From an uncultured Oscillospiraceae bacterium (GTDB lineage Bacteria > Bacillota > Clostridia > Oscillospirales > Acutalibacteraceae): a stretch of 17,280 bases of DNA. The translations under genes were made by a program, and so were the position numbers. Location: contig URYP01000040.1 of the NCBI GenBank assembly GCA_900552115.1, positions 1 through 17,280 on the forward strand. Reading direction: 5' to 3'. Numbering within the stretch: the first letter of the stretch is position 1; each line of letters starts with the position of its first letter. The notes beneath the pieces were generated by a model. The model was not told the DNA's origin, ran no database searches, and saw only the letters and a program-made list of their open reading frames with translations. Positions 6,453 through 13,206 of this stretch are shown piece after piece.

Positions 6453-7304
6453 ATGAACGGTTATTTTGAAGGCTGGTATTATAAACACCAGTCGCCGGAC
6501 GGATCGGTTGCCCTGATCCCCGCCTTCCACCGGGAAGAAAACGGGAGGGAATACGCGACTTTGCAAGTAATTACCGATTCCCTGTCCCGCGCCGTACAAT
6601 TTGACACGTTTTCCTTCAGCCGGCGTCGCGACCTGTTCCGGTTGGGGGCGCATACCTCCTTTTCGCATAAAGGAGCGCATATTTACGTTCATACCCCGCA
6701 GCTACGGCTGGACGGATGGCTGCGTTACCGGAATTTGAACCCACTCCCCCACGACATCATGGGGCCGTTCCGGTTCGTTCCGTTTATGCAGTGCCGGCAC
6801 AGCATTTTTAGTCTCAGCCACCGGGTGGACGGGTTCCTGCGCATCAATGAACGGATGTACCGCTTTGATAACGCGGCCGGCTACATGGAGGGCGACCGCG
6901 GACACTCCTTTCCCAAACAATACCTGTGGACACAGGCCAACTGGGACCGCAACAGCATTATGCTGTCCGCAGCCGACATTCCTTTGGCAAACAAGCATTT
7001 TACCGGCTGCATCGGTGCGATTCTTGCCCATGGAAAAACCTACCGGTTCGCTACGTATACCGGCGCACATGTGGAATACGCCGACAAACGCACGCTGGTC
7101 CTGCGGCAGGGAGATGTCCGCATACAGGTGGAATCGCTGGGAGATGGCAACGGCCAGCCGCTCGGCGCGCCGGAGCAGGGCCGGATGAGCCGCACCATTC
7201 ACGAAAATTTATCCTGCCCGGTGCACTATCAGATTTGGCGGGGCCGCGAGCGGCTGATGGATGTTGTCAGCCGGGAGGCCAGCTTTGAAAGCGCCTGGAA
7301 TTGA
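6453..7304 (+). CDS. Tocopherol cyclase-like protein
   Basis: A 283-residue protein; the ATG at 6453 follows AAAAGGAG. The N-terminal FEGWYYK (5-11) and the later block GYMEGDRGHSFPKQYLW (143-159) match the tocopherol cyclase-like family (plant VTE1 relatives), where FEGWYFK and E(K/R)xWGxxFPxxWxW are hallmarks. No signal peptide or membrane helix is seen. Tocopherol itself is not made in Clostridia, so the bacterial members must do something else, perhaps binding or modifying a lipid or quinone-like molecule; the substrate is unknown. A sigma-G-type promoter sits in front, suggesting forespore expression, and the next gene has one too. Assignment to the family is fairly sure, the function is not. 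Confidence 0.8.
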   Translation: MNGYFEGWYYKHQSPDGSVALIPAFHREENGREYATLQVITDSLSRAVQFDTFSFSRRRDLFRLGAHTSFSHKGAHIYVHTPQLRLDGWLRYRNLNPLPHDIMGPFRFVPFMQCRHSIFSLSHRVDGFLRINERMYRFDNAAGYMEGDRGHSFPKQYLWTQANWDRNSIMLSAADIPLANKHFTGCIGAILAHGKTYRFATYTGAHVEYADKRTLVLRQGDVRIQVESLGDGNGQPLGAPEQGRMSRTIHENLSCPVHYQIWRGRERLMDVVSREASFESAWN

Positions 7305-7324
7305 CCGCTATTTTTCATGCGCGC

Positions 7325-7353
7325 GCATAACCGCCGGAGGATTATCCATACTA
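7325..7353 (+). promoter_or_regulatory. Candidate sigma-G (forespore) promoter
   Basis: GCATA (7325-7329), 17-base spacer, CATACTA (7347-7353) is an exact fit to GHATR-17/18-CATHHTA. The predicted start near 7360 leaves a short leader with AAGGAGG at 7369-7375. It lies entirely in the 79-base gap before the 7384 gene. Confidence 0.55.
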
Positions 7354-7383
7354 ATAACACCAACGCATAAGGAGGCATACGAT

Positions 7384-7581
7384 ATGCATGACCATTCAGT
7401 AGATAAAATTGCCGCGGAAATCGACAGCCGTATCCAGCGGCTGGAAGAACACCGCTACGATCCCATCGACGTAACCGGCAACCATGTGGAAGAACTGAAC
7501 CAGGCCGTTTCCAAGGTGATCGGCACAGCGCTCATCGGCGAACTGAAAAACCTGAAATCGTTTGTGGAAGGACTGCAGTGA
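7384..7581 (+). CDS. Small helical protein, possibly forespore-expressed
   Basis: A 65-residue protein starting MHDHSVDKIAAEIDSRIQRL. The ATG at 7384 is chosen because ATAAGGAGG lies at ideal spacing; the frame stays open upstream but has no site there. It is charged and probably almost all helix, with a short DPIDVTG turn in the middle (about 26-32) that could make a helical hairpin. I do not recognise it. There is no small acid-soluble protein motif. A sigma-G-like promoter precedes it and a terminator hairpin overlaps its stop codon, so it is a complete small transcription unit. Confidence 0.8.
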   Translation: MHDHSVDKIAAEIDSRIQRLEEHRYDPIDVTGNHVEELNQAVSKVIGTALIGELKNLKSFVEGLQ

Positions 7582-7597
7582 CGCAGTCCTTTTCCTT
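7568..7597 (+). terminator. Rho-independent terminator overlapping a stop codon
   Basis: AAGGACTGC (7568-7576) pairs with GCAGTCCTT (7583-7591), 6-base loop, then TTCC-TTT. The TGA stop (7579-7581) lies in the loop, so ribosomes ending translation would sit on the hairpin. Confidence 0.75.
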
Positions 7598-7608
7598 TAC
7601 ACAACCCG

Positions 7609-7637
7609 TTGCCAGGGAGCGCCCGCTCTGCTATAAT
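7609..7637 (+). promoter_or_regulatory. Sigma-A promoter of the yaaA operon
   Basis: TTGCCA (7609-7614), 17-base spacer, perfect TATAAT (7632-7637). Directly behind it ACCGGT (7638-7643) is repeated at 7648-7653, an inverted repeat covering the transcript start that might be an operator. Confidence 0.75.
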
Positions 7638-7676
7638 ACCGGTAGAAACCGGTAGGCGGATAAGGGGGGTGCGGCG

Positions 7677-8420
7677 GTGAAAATCATATTGTCTCCAGCC
7701 AAGCGCATGCATGAGGATACAGACTTCTGGCCTGTACAAACACCGCTGCTCCTGGATAAAGCCCTTTCGCTGTGGGAGTATATGAAATCCCTGTCCTTGC
7801 CCGAACTGCAGCGGCTGCTCTGCTGCAACGACGCCCTGGCCCGCGAAGCCTTTGACCGCTATCACCGGTTCGATCCGCGCAAAGCGATGACGCCGGCGCT
7901 GCTGGCTTATGACGGCATTCAATACCGGTACATGGCGCCGCAGGTGTTTGAGGAATCCTATTTTGAATATGCGCAGGAGCACGTGCGGATTTTATCCGGG
8001 CTGTATGGGATACTGCGGCCGTTCGACGGCGTCGTCCCCTACCGGCTGGAAATGCAGGCCCGTCTGCGCACCCGCTTTTGCCGGGATTTGTACGACTACT
8101 GGGGCGGCGGCCTCGCCGACGCGGTTTTGTCCGGCGACCGGCTGCTTATCAATCTGGCGTCACGAGAATACAGCCGGGCGGTTCTCCCGCATTTGCCGGC
8201 CGGCTGCGATTGCATCACCTGCCGCTTTGCTGAGCGGCAGGCCGGCCGCCTGATAGAAAAAGGCGTTTACGTCAAGATGGCACGGGGAGAAATGATACGG
8301 TATATGGCACAGCATCATATAGAAAACGCGCAGGACATCAAGGCATTTGATCGGCTCGGCTACGCGTTTGAGGAAGCCGCATCCGACGACCATACTTTCG
8401 TATTTGTACAGAAACAGTAA
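7677..8420 (+). CDS. yaaA: Peroxide stress protein YaaA (UPF0246)
   Basis: A 247-residue protein with a GTG start at 7677 after AAGGGGGG. The start MKIILSPAKRM is the signature of the YaaA/DUF328 family, and YDGIQYRYM, ILSGLYGILRPFD and LINLASREYS are further family blocks. In E. coli YaaA limits free iron and protects DNA and protein from peroxide; later structural work indicates DNA binding. Length is normal for the family. It is first of three genes with a thiol peroxidase and a phosphatase, which fits a peroxide-defence unit. Confidence 0.93.
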   Translation: MKIILSPAKRMHEDTDFWPVQTPLLLDKALSLWEYMKSLSLPELQRLLCCNDALAREAFDRYHRFDPRKAMTPALLAYDGIQYRYMAPQVFEESYFEYAQEHVRILSGLYGILRPFDGVVPYRLEMQARLRTRFCRDLYDYWGGGLADAVLSGDRLLINLASREYSRAVLPHLPAGCDCITCRFAERQAGRLIEKGVYVKMARGEMIRYMAQHHIENAQDIKAFDRLGYAFEEAASDDHTFVFVQKQ

Positions 8421-8435
8421 AGAGGAGGCATGTAT

Positions 8436-8903
8436 ATGCTGCAAGCAGGTGAAAAAGCTCCGTTATTTACCCTGAACGACAAAGATGGCCAACCGGTCAG
8501 TCTGTCGGATTTCCAGGGTCGGAAAGTAGCGCTTTATTTTTATCCAAAGGATAATACGCCGGGGTGTTCCCGTCAGGCGGCGGCGTTTGCCGCGGCCTTT
8601 GAAGAATTCAGGCGGCAGGGGGTTGAGGTGATTGGTATCAGCAAGGACAGTGAGCAGAGCCACTGCCGCTTCGCTGAAAAATACAGTCTGCCCTTCCGGC
8701 TCCTTTCCGATCCTGACCGGCTGGCGATCGAAGCCTACGACGTATGGAAAGAGAAAACCCTGTATGGAAAAACCAGCATGGGGGTGGTGCGCACGACGTA
8801 TCTAATCGACGAGGAAGGACGGATTGCCCACGTATGGGAAAAAGCCAAGCCGGACACCAACGCGGGTGATATCCTGGCCTGGCTGCAGGAGAACGCGTCA
8901 TGA
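8436..8903 (+). CDS. bcp: Thiol peroxidase of the BCP/PrxQ family, apparently lacking the usual resolving cysteine
   Basis: A 155-residue peroxiredoxin. I chose the second ATG (8436): GAGGAGG is 7 bases before it, against 1 base before the ATG at 8430. The active site is PKDNTPGCSRQAAAF with the peroxidatic Cys44. PrxQ enzymes of the E. coli type have a resolving Cys five residues later; here residue 49 is Ala, so the protein is either a one-Cys type or uses Cys77 (SEQSHC). Arg119 (RTTYLID) is conserved. It reduces hydrogen peroxide and organic peroxides using thioredoxin or another thiol. It lies 15 bases after yaaA and overlaps the phosphatase gene by four bases. Confidence 0.93.
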   Translation: MLQAGEKAPLFTLNDKDGQPVSLSDFQGRKVALYFYPKDNTPGCSRQAAAFAAAFEEFRRQGVEVIGISKDSEQSHCRFAEKYSLPFRLLSDPDRLAIEAYDVWKEKTLYGKTSMGVVRTTYLIDEEGRIAHVWEKAKPDTNAGDILAWLQENAS

Positions 8904-9346
8904 TCCAGCTGCTGTTTGTCTGCCACGGCAATATCTGCCGTTCTCCCATGGCAGAATTTGTCATGAAGTATCTTGCCGCGCAAAGCGGACGGGAAAAGGA
9001 ATTTACCATTGCCTCCGCCGCAACCAGTACGGAAGAGCTGGGGCATGACATTCACCACGGAACCCGCAGGCAGCTGGTGCGCCGAGGAATTCCTTTTACA
9101 CCCCGGCAGGCGGTCCAGCTCCAGCCGGAGGATTATGACCGGTACGATCTTTTCATCGGCATGGATGAAGAAAACCGCCGCGAAATGACACGCATTTTCG
9201 GAAGTGATCCCGACGATAAAATCCATTTGCTGCTGGAGTTCGCCGGGAGTGACCGTTCCATCGCTGATCCATGGTATACCGGCCGCTTCGAAGATACCTT
9301 CGAGGATATCCTGGAAGGATGCACCGCCCTGCTGGAGCATACCTAA
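8900..9346 (+). CDS. Low-molecular-weight protein-tyrosine phosphatase
   Basis: A 148-residue protein starting at the ATG that overlaps the peroxiredoxin stop (ATGA), so translation is probably coupled. The N-terminal P-loop CHGNICRSP holds the nucleophile Cys8 and Arg14, and the general acid is Asp123 in ADPWYTGRF, the DPW form of true LMW-PTPs rather than arsenate reductases. It removes phosphate from phosphotyrosine, or from phosphoarginine as in Bacillus YwlE; the sequence alone does not decide between them. The last gene of the yaaA unit, followed by a terminator at 9375. Confidence 0.93.
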   Translation: MIQLLFVCHGNICRSPMAEFVMKYLAAQSGREKEFTIASAATSTEELGHDIHHGTRRQLVRRGIPFTPRQAVQLQPEDYDRYDLFIGMDEENRREMTRIFGSDPDDKIHLLLEFAGSDRSIADPWYTGRFEDTFEDILEGCTALLEHT

Positions 9347-9374
9347 CGCGGGTTCTTATGTACATCCAACACGC

Positions 9375-9410
9375 AAAAGCCTTCCGACAAAATCGGAAGG
9401 CTTTTGTTGT
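9375..9410. terminator. Two-way terminator between convergent genes
   Basis: AAAAGCCTTCCGA (9375-9387) pairs perfectly with TCGGAAGGCTTTT (9393-9405) around a 5-base loop, with T residues on both strands. It serves the phosphatase gene on the plus strand and the small gene at 9419-9634 on the minus strand. Confidence 0.85.
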
Positions 9411-9418
9411 TATCCCGT

Positions 9419-9634
9419 TTATGCGGGAGGGTCGATCTGTTTTTCCGGAGGGAGAAACGGCAGGTACTCCCCGAAACGCTCCTGCCGGATAGGCATAACC
9501 GGATGTTTTACATCGTCAAACAAAAGGACTAACGCAGGAGCGATATGATGATGCCGTTTTGTGATATAGTAACTGATAAGGCGATCCTCACGAAGCAGCC
9601 TCCGGACCATAGCGTGATAAGAAAAATAGCCCAT
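9419..9634 (-). CDS. Small conserved-looking protein of unknown function
   Basis: A 71-residue protein starting MGYFSYHAMVRRLLREDRLI. The ATG at 9634 follows GGAGG at 7 bases, and a shared terminator follows the stop, which both argue that it is real. The pattern is a short helix, two strands (ISYYIT, PALVLLFDD), then HPVMPIRQERFGEYLPFLPP. I have seen small proteins of this look in Clostridia but cannot name a family. No signal peptide or membrane segment. It diverges from the XRE regulator across a 237-base AT-rich gap. Confidence 0.72.
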   Translation of the reverse strand: MGYFSYHAMVRRLLREDRLISYYITKRHHHIAPALVLLFDDVKHPVMPIRQERFGEYLPFLPPEKQIDPPA

Positions 9635-9663
9635 TTTCCGCCCTCCAGATCCTGATATAAAGA

Positions 9664-9706
9664 ATATCCGATATCCGCATTATTAAAAAATAGAAGCCCT
9701 CTATTT
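9664..9706. repeat. Repeats in the divergent promoter region
   Basis: The heptamer ATATCCG occurs twice in tandem (9664-9677, with GATATC palindromic in it), and AAATAGA (9688-9694) pairs with TCTATTT (9700-9706). They lie between the divergent small gene (9634) and XRE gene (9872), where an operator would be expected. No promoter here is strong; TACAAT at 9839-9844 may be the -10 of the XRE gene. Confidence 0.35.
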
Positions 9707-9871
9707 CTGCAGTTGAAAACTATTTTATTCCATTAAGAAATGTCTCGTAACTTTCATTTATACGTGCTTTTTCATCAAGAAATAAAATATTTTTCACAAA
9801 GCGAACCATATATCGTTTTCTTTTTATGGAGATTACGATACAATTTTAACCATTGCAGAAGGAGGGATTTG

Positions 9872-10093
9872 ATGGATCAACCGTTGAGAAAATGGCTGGC
9901 CGCCAGGCTGAAAAGCCAGCGGCAGCTTTTGGGTATGACGCAGGCTGTTGTCGCCGAACGCTGCGGCATCTGCACACGCTATTATCAGAAACTGGAAAAA
10001 GGGTTGGTCAACGCCAGTTTGGATGTTGCGCTGCGCCTGGCCCGTGTCCTTGCATTCAGTCTGGACGCCTACCACAACGAAACAGGTGATTGA
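9872..10093 (+). CDS. XRE-family helix-turn-helix regulator
   Basis: A 73-residue single-domain protein; the ATG at 9872 follows GAAGGAGGG. The helix-turn-helix is at about 12-62: LKSQRQLLGMTQAVVAERCG, then RYYQKLEKGLVNASLDVALR, typical of Cro/C1 proteins where TQ...A...YxxxLE..L..PS...L is conserved. It should bind DNA as a dimer; targets are unknown and there is no sensor domain. Its stop is two bases before the next ATG, and the pair is probably one transcript. The divergent repeats upstream could be its own operator. Confidence 0.88.
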   Translation: MDQPLRKWLAARLKSQRQLLGMTQAVVAERCGICTRYYQKLEKGLVNASLDVALRLARVLAFSLDAYHNETGD

Positions 10094-10095
10094 AC

Positions 10096-10326
10096 ATGTA
10101 TGGCTACCGCGTATTTGAGTCCTGTGTTCCCGATCAACCAGATCGGACAAGCTATGGCTTGGAGCTGTGGCGCTATGAAGACGGTAACAACGAAAGGCTG
10201 GCGGTTATACCGGATATTTCTTTACATAAAAAGCCGCTTCTGTTGCTGGCGATCCAGTGCACAGCCGGACAGCTTGATCCCATTCATCTGCGGGACGTAC
10301 TGGATGACTTTTTCAGCAATGTTTAA
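10096..10326 (+). CDS. Small DUF6514-like protein
   Basis: A 76-residue protein, ATG at 10096, directly after the XRE stop (10091-10093); a TTG at 10090 in the same frame is less likely. There is no separate strong ribosome site, so translation is probably coupled. YGLELWRYEDG...VIPDIS...QLDPIHLRDVLDDFF has the look of the clostridial DUF6514 family, which ends with a similar SPIHLxDVxEDF block. Function unknown; that the partner of an XRE regulator could modulate it is only a suggestion. Confidence 0.65.
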   Translation: MYGYRVFESCVPDQPDRTSYGLELWRYEDGNNERLAVIPDISLHKKPLLLLAIQCTAGQLDPIHLRDVLDDFFSNV

Positions 10327-10677
10327 CCCGCCAACAGTATTGTGTCCCACGACGGGTAAATATTGCGCTTCATTATTAAAGGATAGCCCTGTACAATGAA
10401 CGAACATGACGAGGGTGCGTTTTGTGTTTTATCTAAACTGTGGAATTTCCACTATGATGCGGCGTCCGGTCCATATTTCCAGTTTTGTACTGGTGGTGTT
10501 GTCCTGGCCCTTTAAGGTACCATACCGGCTGTCATCGGTCTGCCGCTCTCTCCTGTATCTGCCAGCGTTCGTCATGAACCGCATTGCCGTGGTGTGGGCC
10601 TCCAGTAAGAAGCCTTATTCACCCTGCTGAAAGTGTTCCACCAAAGTTTTGACGTATTCCTTTAACCGGAATCATCC
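10327..10677. other. 350-base gap with no supported gene
   Basis: Short open frames occur on both strands (plus strand 10396-10515, about 40 codons, starting MNEHDEGAF; minus strand 10424-10579, about 51 codons, ending IIVEIPQFR), but neither has a ribosome site at proper spacing. No terminator for the XRE pair is clear. The stretch could be a decayed gene. Confidence 0.4.
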
Positions 10678-10716
10678 AAAAAAGGCGGCATGGCCCTTTG
10701 GCCATGCCGCCTTTTT
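10678..10716. terminator. Strong terminator behind serA
   Basis: GGCGGCATGGCC (10684-10695) pairs perfectly with GGCCATGCCGCC (10700-10711) around CTTT, flanked by six A on the left and five T on the right. On the minus strand it lies 13 bases after the serA stop; it would also stop plus-strand readthrough from the XRE pair. Confidence 0.9.
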
Positions 10717-10728
10717 AACCAGTTATGT

Positions 10729-11886
10729 TTACAGAACGCGCACGCGGATCACGCCGTCGATTCCTTCAATCGCTTTTATACTGTCGTCGGTCGGCAGGTT
10801 CGCCAGATCGAGGATGGTATACGCGTAATCCTTTTTGGAACGATTGGTCTGGCTTTCGATGTTGGTCCCCGCAAACGCGCCGCTTACTTTAGAAAGCACA
10901 TCCGGGACATTGCGGTGCAGCACGCAGACGCGCGCCCGTCCGCTGCGGGGAGCCGACACCTCGGGATAATTGACCGAGTGGGTAATGTTGCCGTTTTCGA
11001 GATAATCCCGCAGCTCATCGGCCGCCATCACTGCGCAGTTGTCCTCGCTTTCGGGCGTGGACGCGCCCAGATGCGGGATAGCGATGACATGTTCCACATC
11101 CAGCATATCGTCGCTGGGGAAATCGACCACATAAGCCGCCACCTTGCCGTCGGCCAACGCCTTTTTCATATCGGCGGTGTTGGCCAGATCGCCACGGGCG
11201 AAATTGAGAATCCGCACACCATCCTTCATGACCGCGAACGCCGACTCATTGAGCATTTCCTTGGTATCCGGCGTCAGCGGGACGTGGACAGTGATATAAT
11301 CGCACACTTCGTAAATATCGGTCAACTTGGCGGCGTGATGCACCGAGCGGGACAGCTGCCAGGCCGCATCCACCGACAGGAAAGGATCGTAGCCGTAAAC
11401 CTCCATGCCCAGCTTTTCCGCTGCGTTGGCCACCAGCACGCCAATGGCGCCGAGACCAATCACACCCAGCTTTTTCCCCTTGATTTCCGGGCCGGCAAAG
11501 GCGCTTTTGCCTTTTTCCACCAGCTTGCCGACCGCGTCGCCCTCCCCTTTCAAGGTTTTGGCCCACTCAATCGCGGAAATGACTTTGCGGGAGGAGATCA
11601 GCATGCCGGCCAAAACCAGCTCTTTCACCGCGTTGGCGTTGGCGCCGGGCGTATTGAACACGACGATGCCCTTTTCGCTGCAGGCGTCCACCGGAATATT
11701 ATTGACGCCCGCGCCCGCCCGGGCGATGGCGCACAGGTTCTCCGGAAGTTCCATATCGTGCATGGCGGCTGACCGCACCAGAATGCCGTCCGCGCCATCC
11801 ACTTCGCTGCCCACCGTATAGCGGTTTTTGTCAAACCGTTCGGTACCGCAGACGGCGATTTTATTCAGAGTGAGAATGTTCATCAT
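10729..11886 (-). CDS. serA: D-3-phosphoglycerate dehydrogenase with ACT domain
   Basis: A 385-residue enzyme oxidising 3-phosphoglycerate to 3-phosphohydroxypyruvate with NAD, the first step of serine synthesis. The ATG at 11886 lies 7 bases after GAAGGGG. The Rossmann fold has GLGAIG (144-149) with Asp167 to bind the NAD ribose. Arg231 (NFARGD) and His272 (IPHLGAST) are catalytic. The Glu that normally pairs with the His seems to be Asp here (SDD, 258-260), as in other short SerA proteins of Firmicutes. The C-terminal ACT domain (about 318-385, starting RVCVLHRNVPDVL) suggests serine or another amino acid controls activity. It follows serC by 28 bases. Confidence 0.96.
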   Translation of the reverse strand: MMNILTLNKIAVCGTERFDKNRYTVGSEVDGADGILVRSAAMHDMELPENLCAIARAGAGVNNIPVDACSEKGIVVFNTPGANANAVKELVLAGMLISSRKVISAIEWAKTLKGEGDAVGKLVEKGKSAFAGPEIKGKKLGVIGLGAIGVLVANAAEKLGMEVYGYDPFLSVDAAWQLSRSVHHAAKLTDIYEVCDYITVHVPLTPDTKEMLNESAFAVMKDGVRILNFARGDLANTADMKKALADGKVAAYVVDFPSDDMLDVEHVIAIPHLGASTPESEDNCAVMAADELRDYLENGNITHSVNYPEVSAPRSGRARVCVLHRNVPDVLSKVSGAFAGTNIESQTNRSKKDYAYTILDLANLPTDDSIKAIEGIDGVIRVRVL

Positions 11887-11914
11887 AACGAAACCCCTTC
11901 CCGATTAACGGCGC

Positions 11915-13000
11915 TCAGCCGTTTTCTTTTTCGAACTCTTTCATGAAAGCAACCAGTTTTTCCACGCCTTCGGTGGGCATGGCGTTGTAGATGGAGGCAC
12001 GCATGCCACCCACGGAACGATGGCCTTTCAGGTTGACGAAGCCGGCCGCGGCCGCTTCTTTGACAAATTTCGCGTCCAGATCCGCATCGCCGGTGACAAA
12101 CGGGATATTCATCAGCGAACGGTCCTCTTTAACAACGGTGCCCTTGAACAGGGAAGAGCTGTCGAGATAATCGTAAAGCAGTGCGGCTTTCTTCTCATTG
12201 ATGGCTTTCATCTCGGTCAGGCCGCCGATATCGTTTTTGATCCAATCCAACACCAGCTTGCAAATGTAAATGGCGTAGCAGGGCGGAGTGTTAAACATGG
12301 AATCGTTGTCCGCATGGGTCTGGTAGTTGAACATGGTGGGGGTGATATCCCGCGCATGGCCAATCAGATCTTCGCGCACGATCACAACCGTCAGGCCGGC
12401 CGGGCCCATGTTTTTCTGCGCGCCGGCATACAGCACGCCGAATTTGGACACGTCGATAGGCTCGGACAGGATGCAGGAGGAGATATCCGCTACCAGCGGC
12501 ACGTCGCCGGTCTCCGGCAGCGCGGTAAACTTCGTACCGTAAATGGTGTTGTTCAGGCAGATGTGGAAATAATCCGCGTCTTTGGTAAAGGTGGACGGAT
12601 CCAGTTTCGGGATGTATGTATAGGTTTTATCCTGGGAGCTGGCCACCACATGAGCGTCGCCGTAACGGGCCGCTTCTTTATAGGCTTTATTGGCCCACTG
12701 GCCGGTGATGACAAAATCGGCTTTACCGCTGCCCGTCATCAGGTTGAGGGGCACCATGGCAAACTGGGAGGACGCGCCGCCCTGCAGGAACAGCACTTTA
12801 TAGTTATCCGGAATCTGCATGACCTCGCGCAGCAACGCTTCGCATTCCTTGATAATGCCGTCGTATACTTTGGAGCGGTGGGACATTTCCATAACCGACT
12901 GTCCGGAGCCTTTATAGTCCATCATTTCATCCGCCGCGGTTTTCAGCACTTTTTCCGGCAGGACGGACGGCCCGGCCGAGAAATTGAACACTCTTGCCAT
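11915..13000 (-). CDS. serC: Phosphoserine aminotransferase
   Basis: A 361-residue PLP enzyme converting phosphohydroxypyruvate to phosphoserine with glutamate. The start at 13000 (MARVFNFSAGPSVLP) has GGAGG 8 bases upstream; an in-frame ATG at 13015 would translate through that site. The PLP Lys196 is in YAGAQKNMGPAG and Asp172 (ADISS) contacts the pyridine nitrogen. HRSKVYDG (41-48) and GHRSVGGMRASIYN near the end are SerC signatures. First gene of serCA, so the two enzymes catalyse successive steps; serB (phosphoserine phosphatase) is not in the window. Confidence 0.97.
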   Translation of the reverse strand: MARVFNFSAGPSVLPEKVLKTAADEMMDYKGSGQSVMEMSHRSKVYDGIIKECEALLREVMQIPDNYKVLFLQGGASSQFAMVPLNLMTGSGKADFVITGQWANKAYKEAARYGDAHVVASSQDKTYTYIPKLDPSTFTKDADYFHICLNNTIYGTKFTALPETGDVPLVADISSCILSEPIDVSKFGVLYAGAQKNMGPAGLTVVIVREDLIGHARDITPTMFNYQTHADNDSMFNTPPCYAIYICKLVLDWIKNDIGGLTEMKAINEKKAALLYDYLDSSSLFKGTVVKEDRSLMNIPFVTGDADLDAKFVKEAAAAGFVNLKGHRSVGGMRASIYNAMPTEGVEKLVAFMKEFEKENG

Positions 13001-13043
13001 AATCAAAACCTCCATCTAAACTCGTACTTGAGCAATTGGTAAT

Positions 13044-13072
13044 ATTGTACTGCGTTGTATAAAAATAGTCAA
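13044..13072 (-). promoter_or_regulatory. Sigma-A promoter of serCA
   Basis: Minus strand: TTGACT (13067-13072), 17-base spacer, TACAAT (13044-13049), about 40 bases before the serC start. The short leader has no visible T-box or attenuator. Confidence 0.75.
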
Positions 13073-13133
13073 TCCACAATTGCGAAGAAAATCAAAAAAT
13101 ACACAGTGGGCGAAGGGTTTTTCGGGAAATTGC

Positions 13134-13162
13134 TTGCATATGCATGGTATAAGCGATATAAT
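13134..13162 (+). promoter_or_regulatory. Sigma-A promoter of the hydrogenase-homologue operon
   Basis: TTGCAT (13134-13139), 17-base spacer, perfect TATAAT (13157-13162). A 10-base palindrome TGCATATGCA (13135-13144) overlaps the -35 and could be a regulator site. It is divergent from the serCA promoter, with about 60 bases between the two -35 boxes. Confidence 0.75.
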
Positions 13163-13206
13163 ATAGTCAAATTATCAAAATTCATTGCATAAGAGAGGTC
13201 ACAGTT

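Noticed and set aside
10424..10579. 51-codon open frame on the minus strand ending IIVEIPQFR
   Set aside because: Protein-like at its end, but GGAGG is 14 bases before the ATG and no terminator follows; kept only as a possible relic.
10690..11772. 360-codon open frame on the plus strand
   Set aside because: It is the antisense of serA, has no ribosome site and gives a His/Arg/Gly-rich protein with no motif; serA on the other strand has clear catalytic residues.
12020..13042. 340-codon open frame on the plus strand
   Set aside because: Antisense of serC with no ribosome site and no recognisable domain.
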